Source: an uncultured Bacilli bacterium (lineage in GTDB: Bacteria; Bacillota_I; Bacilli_A; RFN20; CAG-826). Taken from it: a stretch of 64,000 bases of DNA. A model generated the notes under the pieces. It had not been told where the DNA came from. It made no database searches and saw only the letters and a list, made by a program, of their open reading frames with translations. The number at the start of each line of letters is the position of its first letter. Position 1 is the first letter of the stretch. Location: the NCBI GenBank assembly GCA_934700895.1, contig CAKUXV010000003.1:62001-126000 (forward strand), in the 5' to 3' direction. The position numbers and the translations under genes are program-made. Positions 9,334-18,342 of this stretch are shown here, piece after piece.

Positions 9334-10095
9334 TTATGCAACCTCGATAAATTGGGTTTCTGGGGCAATTTGACGGAAAGAATCCGGGACTTTGCCTGAA
9401 GTGATGACGGCTTGGACTTTATCAATGCTTACGGTTTTGGCCAAACATTTCTTGCCGATTTTCTTTTTATCCACCAAGACGATGGTTTTATCCGCGTTTT
9501 TAATCATCAAACGTTTTAAGGCCGCTTGATCCTTTCGATGTTCGGAGAAGCCAAACTCGGCATCCGCGCCGGAAGTAGAAAGCAAGCACAAAGCCGCGTG
9601 GAATTCCGAGACCATCGCTTCGGCGTAGGAGCCTAGGCAGCTGTTCGCCGCGGGTTGGATATCTCCGCCTAATAACGTCACGTGATGACGGGTCTTGGTC
9701 ACGAGTTCATTGGCTAAGGCCAAGCCGTTGGTGATGATGATGAGATCGCTAAAATCATTCAGCATCGTTGCCATTTGGAGGCAGGTGGTGGAAGAATCCA
9801 CGAAGATGGCCATGTTATTTTGGATGAAGGGAAGAGCTTCTTTGACAAGAGCCCTCTTATCCTGCAGATTTTCCTTTTCCCTCAAGAAGAAGGAGGTGTC
9901 CTCCATGATGGGATTGCTTTTTAAAATCGCGCCCCCGAAAGTGCGAGTCACTAGTCCCTTTTGTTCCATCCGGGATAAGTCCCGACGAATCGTGGATTCC
10001 GAAACAAAGAGCTTCTGGGACAATTCATAGACCGTGCAGGCTTTGTTCTCTTTTAGGATGGCAAGAATCTGCTCATTCCTTTCCAAGTCAAGCAT
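9334..10095 (-). CDS. DeoR-family transcriptional regulator
   Basis: The 253-aa repressor has an N-terminal winged helix (about residues 1-55) with the DeoR recognition helix VSESTIRRDLSRME, followed by a GGAI link and a C-terminal sugar-phosphate sensor domain containing the VDSSTT phosphate loop. It lies 80 bp downstream of fucI on the same strand. In this family the inducer is usually a phosphorylated sugar, here plausibly L-fuculose-1-P. The inverted repeat between fucI and the divergent kinase (12075-12110) is its likeliest operator. Confidence 0.9.
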   Translation of the reverse strand: MLDLERNEQILAILKENKACTVYELSQKLFVSESTIRRDLSRMEQKGLVTRTFGGAILKSNPIMEDTSFFLREKENLQDKRALVKEALPFIQNNMAIFVDSSTTCLQMATMLNDFSDLIIITNGLALANELVTKTRHHVTLLGGDIQPAANSCLGSYAEAMVSEFHAALCLLSTSGADAEFGFSEHRKDQAALKRLMIKNADKTIVLVDKKKIGKKCLAKTVSIDKVQAVITSGKVPDSFRQIAPETQFIEVA

Positions 10096-10140
10096 AAATA
10101 AACTCCAAAATCATTCAAAAATAAGCAACCAAGGATGGGA

Positions 10141-10171
10141 GAAAAGGCCATTTTCATGGCCCTTTTCCCTT
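10141..10171 (-). terminator. Hairpin after fucI (possible attenuator or terminator)
   Basis: Read on the minus strand, GGGAAAAGG plus GCCAT pairs with ATGGC plus CTTTTCTCCC around a GAAA tetraloop. No immediate T-tract follows, so it may give partial termination or RNA processing between fucI and the DeoR gene. Confidence 0.45.
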
Positions 10172-10175
10172 ATCC

Positions 10176-11969
10176 TTATTTATATAACTGTTTGTAAAGC
10201 ATGCAGGCGCGATAGTCCGCGGATTCGAGGTCTTTCGTACCGAATGCGCTCCAAGCGTGCGGGCGGAAGATTTCCGCGTCGTCCACGTTATGCATGGAGA
10301 CGGGGATGCGAAGCATCGAGGCCAAGGTGATTAAATCCTTGCCAACGTGGCCGTAGACGAAGGCGCAGTGGTTGGCGCCCCAGTGGGCCATGACATCATA
10401 AGTGGAATCAAAGGCGTGGCCATAATGGTGCTTTTCGTCGTTAAGACGCGGGACGAAGTAGGTAGACGGCCAGCTGCGGTCGGTGATATCCAAAATCTTT
10501 TGGTTAGCTTCTTCGGGAAGGACGATCGTCGAACCTTCGGCGATTTGCATGTCATATCCAAGCCCATCAATCAAATTGATGCGGACCAAGGTGACCGGCA
10601 TCTCGGCACAGGTATCCCAGCGGGCGGAGAATCCGCCGCCACGGAAGGAGCCGCGGTTGGCCGCTTCCCATTTGGTGGCTTTTAGCATCGCGTCGATATC
10701 TTGGTCGGTGACGTTCATCCACGGTTTCCAGCAGTGTTGACCTTTTTCGTTGAGGGAGGCCCCATTGCCGTCTAAGGCGGCCGCGCCGGAATTTAGAAGG
10801 TGCATGAAGCCGAGTTTTGCAAGGCCTTCCGCTTCCATACCCGTGCGTTCTTTGTAGGCTTTCGGCGACCAGTAGGTACGGACGTCGGCGAAGATCGAAG
10901 CCTCGTGGGTGAGGAGGTTTTCCATGACCATGCCAAGACCATTGCAGTTATCCCCTTCCGTAGCGAGAATCGTTGGGTTTTTCTTGCCGTTCCAATCGAA
11001 GGTTCCCGAAAGGATCGATTCGGGGAAGTCGGCATTGGGGAGCCAGTCCGTCCATTGACGTTGCCCCTGGAATCCGGCAAACAAGGCATTGTGGCCAAGG
11101 GCCTCTTCCTTGAAGCCGATTTCAGCAAGCTTCGGATTGCCAAGCATCAAATCGCGGATGATCAAAGTCATCTTGATGGTGAATTCCCATTGTTTCTCTT
11201 TTTCTTCCTTCGAGAACGCAGGAGCGAAAGGCCAAACGTCGGGACGGTTGAAATCTTCGCCTTCGGGGCATTTTTCTTTGACCCATTTCAAGGCTTTTTC
11301 GTATTCTTCGTGGTCATAGATTCCTAGATCCATGCGACGGAGGATTTCGACTTCGTCCACCCATTCGGCGCGAAGTCCGAAGGTTTTTTGCATGTAGTTG
11401 GCGTCGATATAGGAACCCCCGATTCCCATCGAGACGGTTCCAATGCCAAGGTAAGACATTTCTTTGAATTGGCCAACGACCAAGGCGGCGCGAGCGAAGC
11501 GAAGAATCTTTTCTTCGACGTCCGGGGTGATGCCATCCTTATCCGCGGTTTGAACATCGTGGCCATAAATGGCGAATGCCGGAAGTCCACGTTGGACGTG
11601 GGCGGCCATCGCGGCGGCTAAATAAACGGCGCCGGGACGTTCGGTTCCATTGAATCCCCAGATGGCTTTGGTGGTAAGGGGATCGAGGTCCATGGTTTCG
11701 GTTCCATAGCACCAGCAGGGGGTGACCGTTAAAGTCGCCGTGACGTTTTGGGTGTGGAAATAGTCCGTGCATTTCGCGCTTTCGGCGGCTCCGCCAATCG
11801 TGCAGGGCGAGATGACGACTTCGGCCGGGGTGCCATCGCCATAGAAGACATTGCTTTCAATGAGCTTCTTCGCGGCTTTGGCCATGGCCATGGTCTGCTC
11901 TTCCAGCGATTCGCGAACGCCATAGCAGCGTCCATCGATCACAGGACGAATTCCAATACGTGGTTTCAT
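10176..11969 (-). CDS. fucI: L-fucose isomerase
   Basis: This 597-aa enzyme interconverts L-fucose and L-fuculose using Mn2+. It is collinear with E. coli FucI from the N-terminal RIGIRPVIDGR through VTPCWCYG, WGFNGTERPGAVYLAA, AIYGHDVQ, GFQGQRQWTD and FADVRTYWSP to the C-terminal HWGANHC and LASMLRIPVSMHNV. The start was set at 11969 because an AAAGGAG site precedes that ATG; a longer frame to 12017 has no support. It is divergent from a sugar kinase and rhaD. The same fold can accept D-arabinose. Confidence 0.96.
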   Translation of the reverse strand: MKPRIGIRPVIDGRCYGVRESLEEQTMAMAKAAKKLIESNVFYGDGTPAEVVISPCTIGGAAESAKCTDYFHTQNVTATLTVTPCWCYGTETMDLDPLTTKAIWGFNGTERPGAVYLAAAMAAHVQRGLPAFAIYGHDVQTADKDGITPDVEEKILRFARAALVVGQFKEMSYLGIGTVSMGIGGSYIDANYMQKTFGLRAEWVDEVEILRRMDLGIYDHEEYEKALKWVKEKCPEGEDFNRPDVWPFAPAFSKEEKEKQWEFTIKMTLIIRDLMLGNPKLAEIGFKEEALGHNALFAGFQGQRQWTDWLPNADFPESILSGTFDWNGKKNPTILATEGDNCNGLGMVMENLLTHEASIFADVRTYWSPKAYKERTGMEAEGLAKLGFMHLLNSGAAALDGNGASLNEKGQHCWKPWMNVTDQDIDAMLKATKWEAANRGSFRGGGFSARWDTCAEMPVTLVRINLIDGLGYDMQIAEGSTIVLPEEANQKILDITDRSWPSTYFVPRLNDEKHHYGHAFDSTYDVMAHWGANHCAFVYGHVGKDLITLASMLRIPVSMHNVDDAEIFRPHAWSAFGTKDLESADYRACMLYKQLYK

Positions 11970-12015
11970 ACTTTTTTCTCCTTTGATGAGCGAATATGTT
12001 TGGAACGACACCTTC

Positions 12016-12021
12016 ATTATA
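12016..12021 (-). promoter_or_regulatory. -10 element of the fucI promoter
   Basis: A perfect TATAAT on the minus strand lies 47 bp upstream of the fucI start. The matching -35 is weak, which is consistent with regulated expression. Confidence 0.5.
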
Positions 12022-12074
12022 CGTGCGCGATTTCTTCATTAGCACAAGGGGAATCTAGTTGCATGAATATTTCC

Positions 12075-12110
12075 AAATGAGCATGAATGCGCGCAAATAT
12101 ATGCTCATTT
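12075..12110. promoter_or_regulatory. Perfect inverted repeat, probable DeoR operator
   Basis: AAATGAGCAT at 12075-12084 is mirrored exactly by ATGCTCATTT at 12101-12110, with a 16-bp centre. A third half-site, TGCTCATTTA, recurs at 12183-12192. The 310-bp region between the divergent fucI and kinase genes (11970-12279) holds these sites, the fucI -10 and a TAGTAT just before the kinase start, and no other gene. The DeoR protein encoded after fucI is the obvious candidate to bind here. Confidence 0.6.
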
Positions 12111-12279
12111 ATGAATAAAATAAGCGATAAAGTCAAGGGAAAAGCCCGATTCTATGTATGACTAGAGGGGTGAAAGCCTTCTTGCTCATTTACGATAACA
12201 TCCTGAAAAACGCGCATAACATCGCCAATTTAGGCGAAGAATCCCCAAATCGGACTTCTTTTTCTAGTATCATAAAGGC

Positions 12280-13734
12280 ATGAAAGTTCTTTCGATTGAT
12301 GTCTCCGCCTCCAGCCTTCGCGTCTTGAAGGTTTGTCACGATGAGGCCGGTTTTCATTATGAAACCATTTACCGTGTTCCTAACGACATGGTCTTTGTGG
12401 ATGGCCATTACCATTGGGATAATGAAAAAATCCTAAAGGGAATCCAAGAAGGGATCGTCAAAGCTTGCCAAGAAGATCCGGATATCCAAAGCGTCGGAAT
12501 CGATACTTGGGGGGTAGACTATGTTCCCTTGGACGAAAACGGAAATCCGCTTGCCATGGCAATGTGCTACCGCGACGATCGCTGCCAAAAGGCGATGGAA
12601 GCCTTCCTACAAGAAACTCCTTATTGGGAGGTTTACAAGCAAACGGGAATCCAACGTTGCAACTTCAATACGATTTTCCAGCTTTACGATGATTTGATTT
12701 TGGAGAAGAAAAAAATCGCTTCCTTCCTCTTGATGCCAGATTATTTGAGCTATCGTTTAACGGGAGAAAAGCGGAACGAAGTGACCAATTTGTCTACGGG
12801 GGCTCTCTATAACCCTTTGACCCGCGATTATGCGGAAGGATGCTTGGCGAAAATTGGACTAACCAAAGACACGATGCCCTCTCTCATCCGTCCTGGCGAA
12901 CGGATCGGAACCCTTCATTTAGAAGGGGCGCCAGATTTGCCGGTCATTGCCGTTTGCAGCCACGACACCGCCTCGGCCATTGCCTCGATGCCCTTGACCC
13001 CGCGTTCCTTCTATATCTCTAGCGGAACCTGGAGCCTACTCGGTGCCGAACTCAATCACCCGTTCATCAACCAAGAAACTTTCGAAAAGGATTTCACCAA
13101 TGAGATGGGATATGACGATCATGTCTGTTTCCTAAAGAACGTCATGGGCTTTTTCATGATTCAAGAGCTCCGTCATGAATTTAACGACATCCCCTTTGGC
13201 GAAATCTTAAAGCAGGCGAATGAATCAAAGGCGGATGGGCTTTATATCGACGTGGATGATTTGCCTTTTGCCTCTCCACGGAACATGAAAGCCAAAATCT
13301 TGGCATACCTCGATAAAACCAACCAAAAACACGGGGATTTAAGTCTTGGCGACCTTGCTCACATTGTCTATGAATCCCTGGCAATCAAATATGCCTTGCG
13401 CATCCAAGACCTCGAAAAACTCGTGGGCTTTGAAGCGGAATCCCTGGTGGTTACAGGAGGAGGAACCAATATTCCCTCTCTCCTTCAACGGATTGCCGAT
13501 TTGTCGGGATTAGTCGTGAAAACCGGAGAAGCGGAAGCAACGGCTTACGGCAACGCGATGGTTCAATTCCTCGCCTTAAAGGAATTCGCCTCTTTGTCTG
13601 AGGCGCGCGAGGCGTTGTTCGCCTCTTCCAAACACGATGTCTATTCGCCAAGGGCGATGGATAAAAAGGCCGTATTCGAGGCCTATGCAAAAGCAACGAA
13701 AGGAAATGAAGAATATGAAAGTAATGGACGCTGA
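12280..13734 (+). CDS. rhaB: Rhamnulokinase-family deoxysugar kinase (FGGY)
   Basis: This 484-aa FGGY kinase phosphorylates L-rhamnulose and, in this setting, probably L-fuculose at C1. Rhamnulokinase hallmarks are present: GIDTWGVDYVPLD (about 75-87), CYRDDR, LMPDYLSYRLTG, a TNLSTGALYNP segment, HDTASA and SSGTWSLLG, and a C-terminal VTGGGTN adenosine motif. It overlaps rhaD by 20 bp. No good ribosome site is present (AAAGG sits one base from the ATG) and TAGTAT ends 9 bases upstream, so the mRNA may be almost leaderless. It is the only kinase of this type in the window, although both fucI and rhaA are present. Confidence 0.85.
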   Translation: MKVLSIDVSASSLRVLKVCHDEAGFHYETIYRVPNDMVFVDGHYHWDNEKILKGIQEGIVKACQEDPDIQSVGIDTWGVDYVPLDENGNPLAMAMCYRDDRCQKAMEAFLQETPYWEVYKQTGIQRCNFNTIFQLYDDLILEKKKIASFLLMPDYLSYRLTGEKRNEVTNLSTGALYNPLTRDYAEGCLAKIGLTKDTMPSLIRPGERIGTLHLEGAPDLPVIAVCSHDTASAIASMPLTPRSFYISSGTWSLLGAELNHPFINQETFEKDFTNEMGYDDHVCFLKNVMGFFMIQELRHEFNDIPFGEILKQANESKADGLYIDVDDLPFASPRNMKAKILAYLDKTNQKHGDLSLGDLAHIVYESLAIKYALRIQDLEKLVGFEAESLVVTGGGTNIPSLLQRIADLSGLVVKTGEAEATAYGNAMVQFLALKEFASLSEAREALFASSKHDVYSPRAMDKKAVFEAYAKATKGNEEYESNGR

Positions 13735-14536
13735 ATTCGCACAGCATTTTGTTCGTTTGTGCTCGGAGGGCTATTCCCGCGGATGGCACGAACGCAACGG
13801 AGGAAACCTTTCCTACCGTATGACCCAAGCCGACGTGGACATGGTCAAAGACCAATTCTTCGAACGGGAAGTCCGTCCCACGGGCTGCCATGTTTCTAAA
13901 CTTGGCGGAGAATATTTCTTGGTCAAAGCCACCGGAGGATTCATGGGCAACATGGCCCGTGACCCCGAACACAACATGGGCATCATCCGCTTGGATGAAA
14001 AGGGAGAGAATTATTCCATCCTTTGGGGATTCTCGGGCAACATGCACCCGACTTCGGAACTCCCCTCTCACTTAATGAACCTCGAAGTCGTCAAGGAACG
14101 GACCAACGGAAAATACCGCATCGTTTATCACTGCCACCCCGCAAACATCATCGCCTTGACCTTCGTCCTCCCCTTAACCGATGAAGCCTTCACCAAGGCC
14201 CTTTGGACCTCGATGACCGAATGCCCGATCATCTTCCCGGCCGGCGTCGGCGTGCTGCCCTGGATGGTTTGCGGTGGAGAAGAAATCGGAACCGCGACCT
14301 CCAATTTGATGAAGAAGTACGACATCGCGATTTGGGCGCATCACGGCATCTTCTGCACCGGCGAAGACTTTGATTCCGTCTTCGGCATGATGGATGCTGT
14401 TGAAAAATCCGCAGAAATCGAAGTCAAAGTGCTTTCGATGGGTGGAGCCCGTCAAACGATGACCGACGAAAACATCTTGGCCCTTGAAAAGCCATTCGGC
14501 ATCACGGTCAATCGCGAATTCATCCACACCAAATAA
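13715..14536 (+). CDS. rhaD: Rhamnulose-1-phosphate aldolase
   Basis: The 273-aa class II aldolase cleaves L-rhamnulose-1-P (and likely L-fuculose-1-P) to dihydroxyacetone phosphate and L-lactaldehyde. It aligns along its length with E. coli RhaD: GWHERNGGNLSYR, ILWGFSG, PTSELPSH with the catalytic Glu, YHCHPAN with zinc-ligand His 139 and 141, FPAGVGVLPWMV, and a third His in WAHHGIF. The start at 13715 was preferred to 13706 because AGGA lies only one base from the earlier ATG. It is coupled to the kinase and followed by a terminator. Confidence 0.93.
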   Translation: MKVMDAEFAQHFVRLCSEGYSRGWHERNGGNLSYRMTQADVDMVKDQFFEREVRPTGCHVSKLGGEYFLVKATGGFMGNMARDPEHNMGIIRLDEKGENYSILWGFSGNMHPTSELPSHLMNLEVVKERTNGKYRIVYHCHPANIIALTFVLPLTDEAFTKALWTSMTECPIIFPAGVGVLPWMVCGGEEIGTATSNLMKKYDIAIWAHHGIFCTGEDFDSVFGMMDAVEKSAEIEVKVLSMGGARQTMTDENILALEKPFGITVNREFIHTK

Positions 14537-14555
14537 GAGTCATAACAAGTTCAAG

Positions 14556-14580
14556 AAGGCTGGCGCGTCCAGCCTTTTTT
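14556..14580 (+). terminator. Rho-independent terminator after rhaD
   Basis: AAGGCTGG (14556-14563), a 5-base loop, then CCAGCCTT and a run of T residues form a textbook terminator for the kinase-aldolase operon. Confidence 0.9.
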
Positions 14581-14644
14581 CACAGAGGTCTATTCGGTTC
14601 CTCTATGAATAGGGGGCTTTTTGGCCCTTTTTGCCGAACAAACG

Positions 14645-14673
14645 TTGTTTGATAGGGCTTAGTTTGCTAGACT
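14645..14673 (+). promoter_or_regulatory. Candidate promoter of the endonuclease gene
   Basis: TTGTTT (14645-14650) and TAGACT (14668-14673) are 17 bp apart, about 78 bp before the chosen start. Confidence 0.45.
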
Positions 14674-14750
14674 ATGGCTGTGAAAAAGGACGAGTGTTTT
14701 GCTTTCATAAGGGGGATGAAACAAAAAACTTTGTTAAAGGTGTTACGAAA

Positions 14751-16187
14751 ATGAAGAATTTCGTTTTTTGCTTGGCTCTTGCTAGCCTAGCTCTTATTGC
14801 TTGCGGAACTGGCAACGAAGGGGGCTCCAGCAATAGCGAACCCGCCCCGGGAACCAGCACGAGCACGACCGAACCGCCGGACAGTCAAACCTCGACGGGG
14901 AGCCAAGCTTCCACCAACGGCCAAACCTCAACGTCCACCGATGATAAGACCAAGGTTCAAGGTTATCGTCGCGTGAAATCCATCGACGAACTTCAAAACC
15001 AAACCAAAGTCATGATCGCTTCCGATGACGGAGGAAGCCTTGTGAGCTTCACCTCGACCAATAAACCCAACAACAAAGCGGGAGGAGTTTATTCTTGGTA
15101 TTTCCTTAGCTGCGATTTGAACGTGGTCAATTCTAATGGCGATGTCAAAGAAATTGGCAATGCCGCTTTGTTTGATTTAACCAAAAAAGGCGATTCCTAT
15201 ACCTTCTCGGTGAATTCCAAATATTTATCGGGATATGTGGATGGTACGCACTATAGCATTGGGCTTATCGATGCGGAAAATGCGACGACCTCTTGGAGCA
15301 TCACAGTGGGGCAAGATGGCAAAGCCCAAGCGATTTCTACCTCGAAAGTCTATCTCCAATTTGCTTCGAAGTATGGAACCTGGTGCGGATACGATCAACC
15401 TTCCAATATCTATTTCTATGTCCCATCGTTAATCTCGGTGGATCAATCCCAATCGTCCTCTTCCAGCTCTGCCCCGGACTATAACGGGACGAATGATGAC
15501 TCTGGATGGGAAGGGTTAGATTTCAATACCTACGGCAATACATTCCGCGGAGAATTAAAGAAGCGCATCGGTGTTTACAAGACCAAAACCGCGACCTATT
15601 CAGAATGCCTTTCTATCGGGGCCAAAGCTGCGGCTTATCCCCAAGGCAGCAACACCTTTGTTCCGATTTATCACGCTGCCCCTGGAACAACCGAAGGCAT
15701 CTCGGGAAATGGGGCGATGACAACAACCGTTAGCTCCTGCAACCGTGAACATACCTGGCCAAAAAGCCGTGGAGGCAATCTCTCGGAAAAAGATCCCTTC
15801 ATGGTTCGTCCTTCTTTAACCTCGGAGAATTCTTCTCGCGGAAATAATTTCTATGGTGTGGGATCTAGGGAATGGGATCCTGCTTCCTGTGGATACGAAG
15901 GAGCTAGAGGAGAAGCGGCTCGCATCATCCTCTACACCGCGACCGCCTATATGGGCCAATTGGAATTGTCCAACAATCCTAACGATTCCACGGCCAACCA
16001 CACGATGGGCACTTTGAAGTCCTTGTTAGAATGGAATGCTACCTATCCGGTCTCGGATATGGAAAAACAAATCAATAACTATCTTTGCAAATCCGGATAT
16101 GGCCGCAACCCCTTCGTCGATCACCCAGAATACGCGAATTACATCTGGGATAACGCCGGCGTCCGCACGAGCCCCTTCAACGCTTAA
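14751..16187 (+). CDS. Surface lipoprotein endonuclease I (HNH/beta-beta-alpha-metal)
   Basis: The 478-aa protein starts with a lipoprotein signal (lipobox LIAC, Cys about 18), then a Ser/Thr/Gln-rich low-complexity linker (about 20-70). Next comes a domain of about 180 residues that I do not recognise, and then a C-terminal endonuclease I domain. That domain has CNREHTWPKSRGG with the catalytic His (about 332) and ends in the family signature NPFVDHPEYANYIWD. It should degrade extracellular DNA at the cell surface for nutrition or defence. The start at 14751 was chosen because the signal peptide begins there. Confidence 0.9.
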   Translation: MKNFVFCLALASLALIACGTGNEGGSSNSEPAPGTSTSTTEPPDSQTSTGSQASTNGQTSTSTDDKTKVQGYRRVKSIDELQNQTKVMIASDDGGSLVSFTSTNKPNNKAGGVYSWYFLSCDLNVVNSNGDVKEIGNAALFDLTKKGDSYTFSVNSKYLSGYVDGTHYSIGLIDAENATTSWSITVGQDGKAQAISTSKVYLQFASKYGTWCGYDQPSNIYFYVPSLISVDQSQSSSSSSAPDYNGTNDDSGWEGLDFNTYGNTFRGELKKRIGVYKTKTATYSECLSIGAKAAAYPQGSNTFVPIYHAAPGTTEGISGNGAMTTTVSSCNREHTWPKSRGGNLSEKDPFMVRPSLTSENSSRGNNFYGVGSREWDPASCGYEGARGEAARIILYTATAYMGQLELSNNPNDSTANHTMGTLKSLLEWNATYPVSDMEKQINNYLCKSGYGRNPFVDHPEYANYIWDNAGVRTSPFNA

Positions 16188-16256
16188 TTCCCTCTACCCC
16201 TTTGCTCTTTCGGCTATATGCCCCCATTATTTTTCTAGTATCTTGGAGGAAGAATT

Positions 16257-17294
16257 ATGAAAGCGATGACCTATATCGAAAAGAATCATTTCGCTTTGAT
16301 CGATAAGCCTAAGCCCGAATTAAAGCATCCTCGCGACGCGATCGTTAAAGTGACCTTGGGTTCGATTTGTACGAGTGATTTGCATATTAAACATGGTTCG
16401 GTTCCTCGGGCAGTTCCTGGAATCACGTTGGGGCACGAAATGGTGGGGGTCGTCGAATCCGTAGGGGAAGAAGTTCATCACGTTCGTCCCGGAGACCGCG
16501 TCACCGTCAACGTCGAAACCTTTTGCGGCGAATGCTTTTTCTGTCAGCACGGCTTCGTCAATAACTGCACGGATCCTAACGGAGGATGGGCGTTAGGATG
16601 CCGAATCGATGGGGGCCAAACCGAATATGTCCGCGTCCCTTATGCGGACCAGGGTTTAAATAAAATCCCCGATTCCGTAACGGATGAACGGGCCTTGTTT
16701 GCTGGCGATATCCTCGCGACCGGATTTTGGTCCGCGCGGATTTCTGAGATTCATCCAGAAGATACGGTTCTTATTATCGGGGCAGGCCCCACGGGGATTT
16801 GCTCCCTTCTATGCGTCAAATTAAAGAATCCCAAGCGGGTCATCGTCTGCGAAAAAGACCCCGTTCGTATCGAATTCGTGAAGAACCATTATCCCGATGT
16901 TTTGGTATGCCTTCCGGAGGAATGCGAAGAATTCACCAAGTCCCATTCTGATCATGGCGGAGCGGATGTGGTGTTGGAAGTGGCAGGAGCCAAGGACACT
17001 TTTGAATTAGCCTGGCGAAGCGCCCGCCCAAATGCGATTGTGACCATCGTTGCCCTATACGATGAAAACCAAGTTCTCCCCTTGCCCAAGATGTATGGGA
17101 AGAACCTCATCTTCAAAACGGGCGGAGTGGATGGATGCGACTGCGCGGAAATCTTGTCGCTGATCGAGCAGGGCAAAATCGATACGACCCCCTTAATCAC
17201 CCATCGTTTTCCCTTAAGCCGAATCGAAGAAGCATATGAGCTATTTGAAAACCACCAGGACCATGTGATTAAAGTCGCGATTACCGCGGATTGA
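16257..17294 (+). CDS. Zinc-dependent medium-chain alcohol dehydrogenase
   Basis: This 345-aa MDR oxidoreductase has the catalytic zinc ligands Cys38 (SICTSDLH) and His60-Glu61 (GHE), the structural zinc cysteines 90, 93, 96 and 104, and a Rossmann loop IGAGPTG (about 171-177). It resembles NAD(P)-dependent secondary-alcohol or polyol dehydrogenases. A GGAGGAAG ribosome site precedes the start. The neighbours do not fix the substrate; lactaldehyde or propanediol from deoxysugar breakdown would fit the wider region, but that is speculation. Confidence 0.88.
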   Translation: MKAMTYIEKNHFALIDKPKPELKHPRDAIVKVTLGSICTSDLHIKHGSVPRAVPGITLGHEMVGVVESVGEEVHHVRPGDRVTVNVETFCGECFFCQHGFVNNCTDPNGGWALGCRIDGGQTEYVRVPYADQGLNKIPDSVTDERALFAGDILATGFWSARISEIHPEDTVLIIGAGPTGICSLLCVKLKNPKRVIVCEKDPVRIEFVKNHYPDVLVCLPEECEEFTKSHSDHGGADVVLEVAGAKDTFELAWRSARPNAIVTIVALYDENQVLPLPKMYGKNLIFKTGGVDGCDCAEILSLIEQGKIDTTPLITHRFPLSRIEEAYELFENHQDHVIKVAITAD

Positions 17295-17310
17295 TTTTGA
17301 TCGTTTACGT

Positions 17311-17316
17311 TATAAT
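17311..17316 (+). promoter_or_regulatory. -10 element of the manA promoter
   Basis: A perfect TATAAT lies 22 bp before the manA start. Candidate -35 elements (TTGATT, TTGATC) are closer than the usual 17 bp. Confidence 0.45.
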
Positions 17317-17338
17317 AAAAAGATAAACGGAGATTTTT

Positions 17339-18241
17339 ATGGATATCGTGAAATTAATGCCAGCGACGAAAGACTATCTTTGGGGTGGGTGTCGCCTAAA
17401 AGAAGCGGGAAAACCCATTCAGGGGGATGTCCTTGCTGAATGCTGGGAACTTTCTTTTCATCCCGATGGCCCTTGCCGCATCGCTTCCGGGCCCGAAATA
17501 GGCAAGACATTAAAAGAAGTGGCTACCCAAGAAGATATCGGGGAACGGGCTTCTCGTTTCCCTTTCTTTCCCGTGCTGATTAAACTCATTGATTCCGCGG
17601 GAAATCTCTCCGTCCAGGTTCATCCTAGCGATGCCTATGCATTAAAAAACGAGAATAGCTTCGGCAAAACGGAGATGTGGCATATCCTTCATGCCGAAAA
17701 AGGCGCGGGGCTATACGTAGGATTAAAGAAAGAAACGAGCTTAGAAGAAATTCGTGAGGCGGTAAATAACGACACCATTATGTCGTTATTGAATTTCTAT
17801 GAAGTCCAGCCTGGGGAATCCTATTTCATTCCTAGTGGAACGATCCACGCGATTGGGAAAGGCGTCACCTTGATTGAGATTCAGCAAAATAGCAACCTCA
17901 CCTATCGCTTATACGACTATCATCGCCTCGGCAAAGACGGCAAACCCCGCGAATTGCATCTAGAAAAAGCCTTAAAGGTCATCGATACGCACCCCTATCA
18001 TCCTTTGTCTTTTCCTTCTCCCGTCATTGGGGAATGCGAATATTTTGTCTCAGAACGCGTTTCGGATTTATTGATTCGCCCAGAACCGGGTTCCTTTATC
18101 TCCGTTACCTTTGTTGAAGGTAAAGGAAAGCTCAATGGAATCTCCTTTGCTACCCTGGATACCTTCTTCCTCCCGGCAGGAAAAGAAGCAACAATCGAAG
18201 CGGATGAACCCGTGACCTACATTAAAACCTTTGTCCGTTAA
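17339..18241 (+). CDS. manA: Mannose-6-phosphate isomerase, class I
   Basis: This 300-aa cupin enzyme interconverts mannose-6-P and fructose-6-P. Zinc-site residues are visible in SVQVHPSDAY (His95) and GKTEMWHIL (Glu112), and a further His sits in IPSGTIHAIGKG (about 169). The length matches the short Bacillus-type enzyme. ACGGAG precedes the ATG, and a strong terminator follows. It links mannose to the same fructose-6-P pool fed by nagB. Confidence 0.93.
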   Translation: MDIVKLMPATKDYLWGGCRLKEAGKPIQGDVLAECWELSFHPDGPCRIASGPEIGKTLKEVATQEDIGERASRFPFFPVLIKLIDSAGNLSVQVHPSDAYALKNENSFGKTEMWHILHAEKGAGLYVGLKKETSLEEIREAVNNDTIMSLLNFYEVQPGESYFIPSGTIHAIGKGVTLIEIQQNSNLTYRLYDYHRLGKDGKPRELHLEKALKVIDTHPYHPLSFPSPVIGECEYFVSERVSDLLIRPEPGSFISVTFVEGKGKLNGISFATLDTFFLPAGKEATIEADEPVTYIKTFVR

Positions 18242-18270
18242 AATAATGCCCTTTATCGGCATATTTTGAA

Positions 18271-18310
18271 AATAGGAGGGTGGGGAAAAGCCTTCCTATT
18301 TTATTTTTTT
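18271..18310 (+). terminator. Terminator after manA
   Basis: AATAGGAGGG (18271-18280) pairs with CCTTCCTATT (18291-18300) with one mismatch, followed by a T-run. A T-rich stretch on the other side may let it also serve the convergent ATPase gene. Confidence 0.8.
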
Positions 18311-18342
18311 CACTAAATTGTTATAAAAATGAAATAGAGTGA

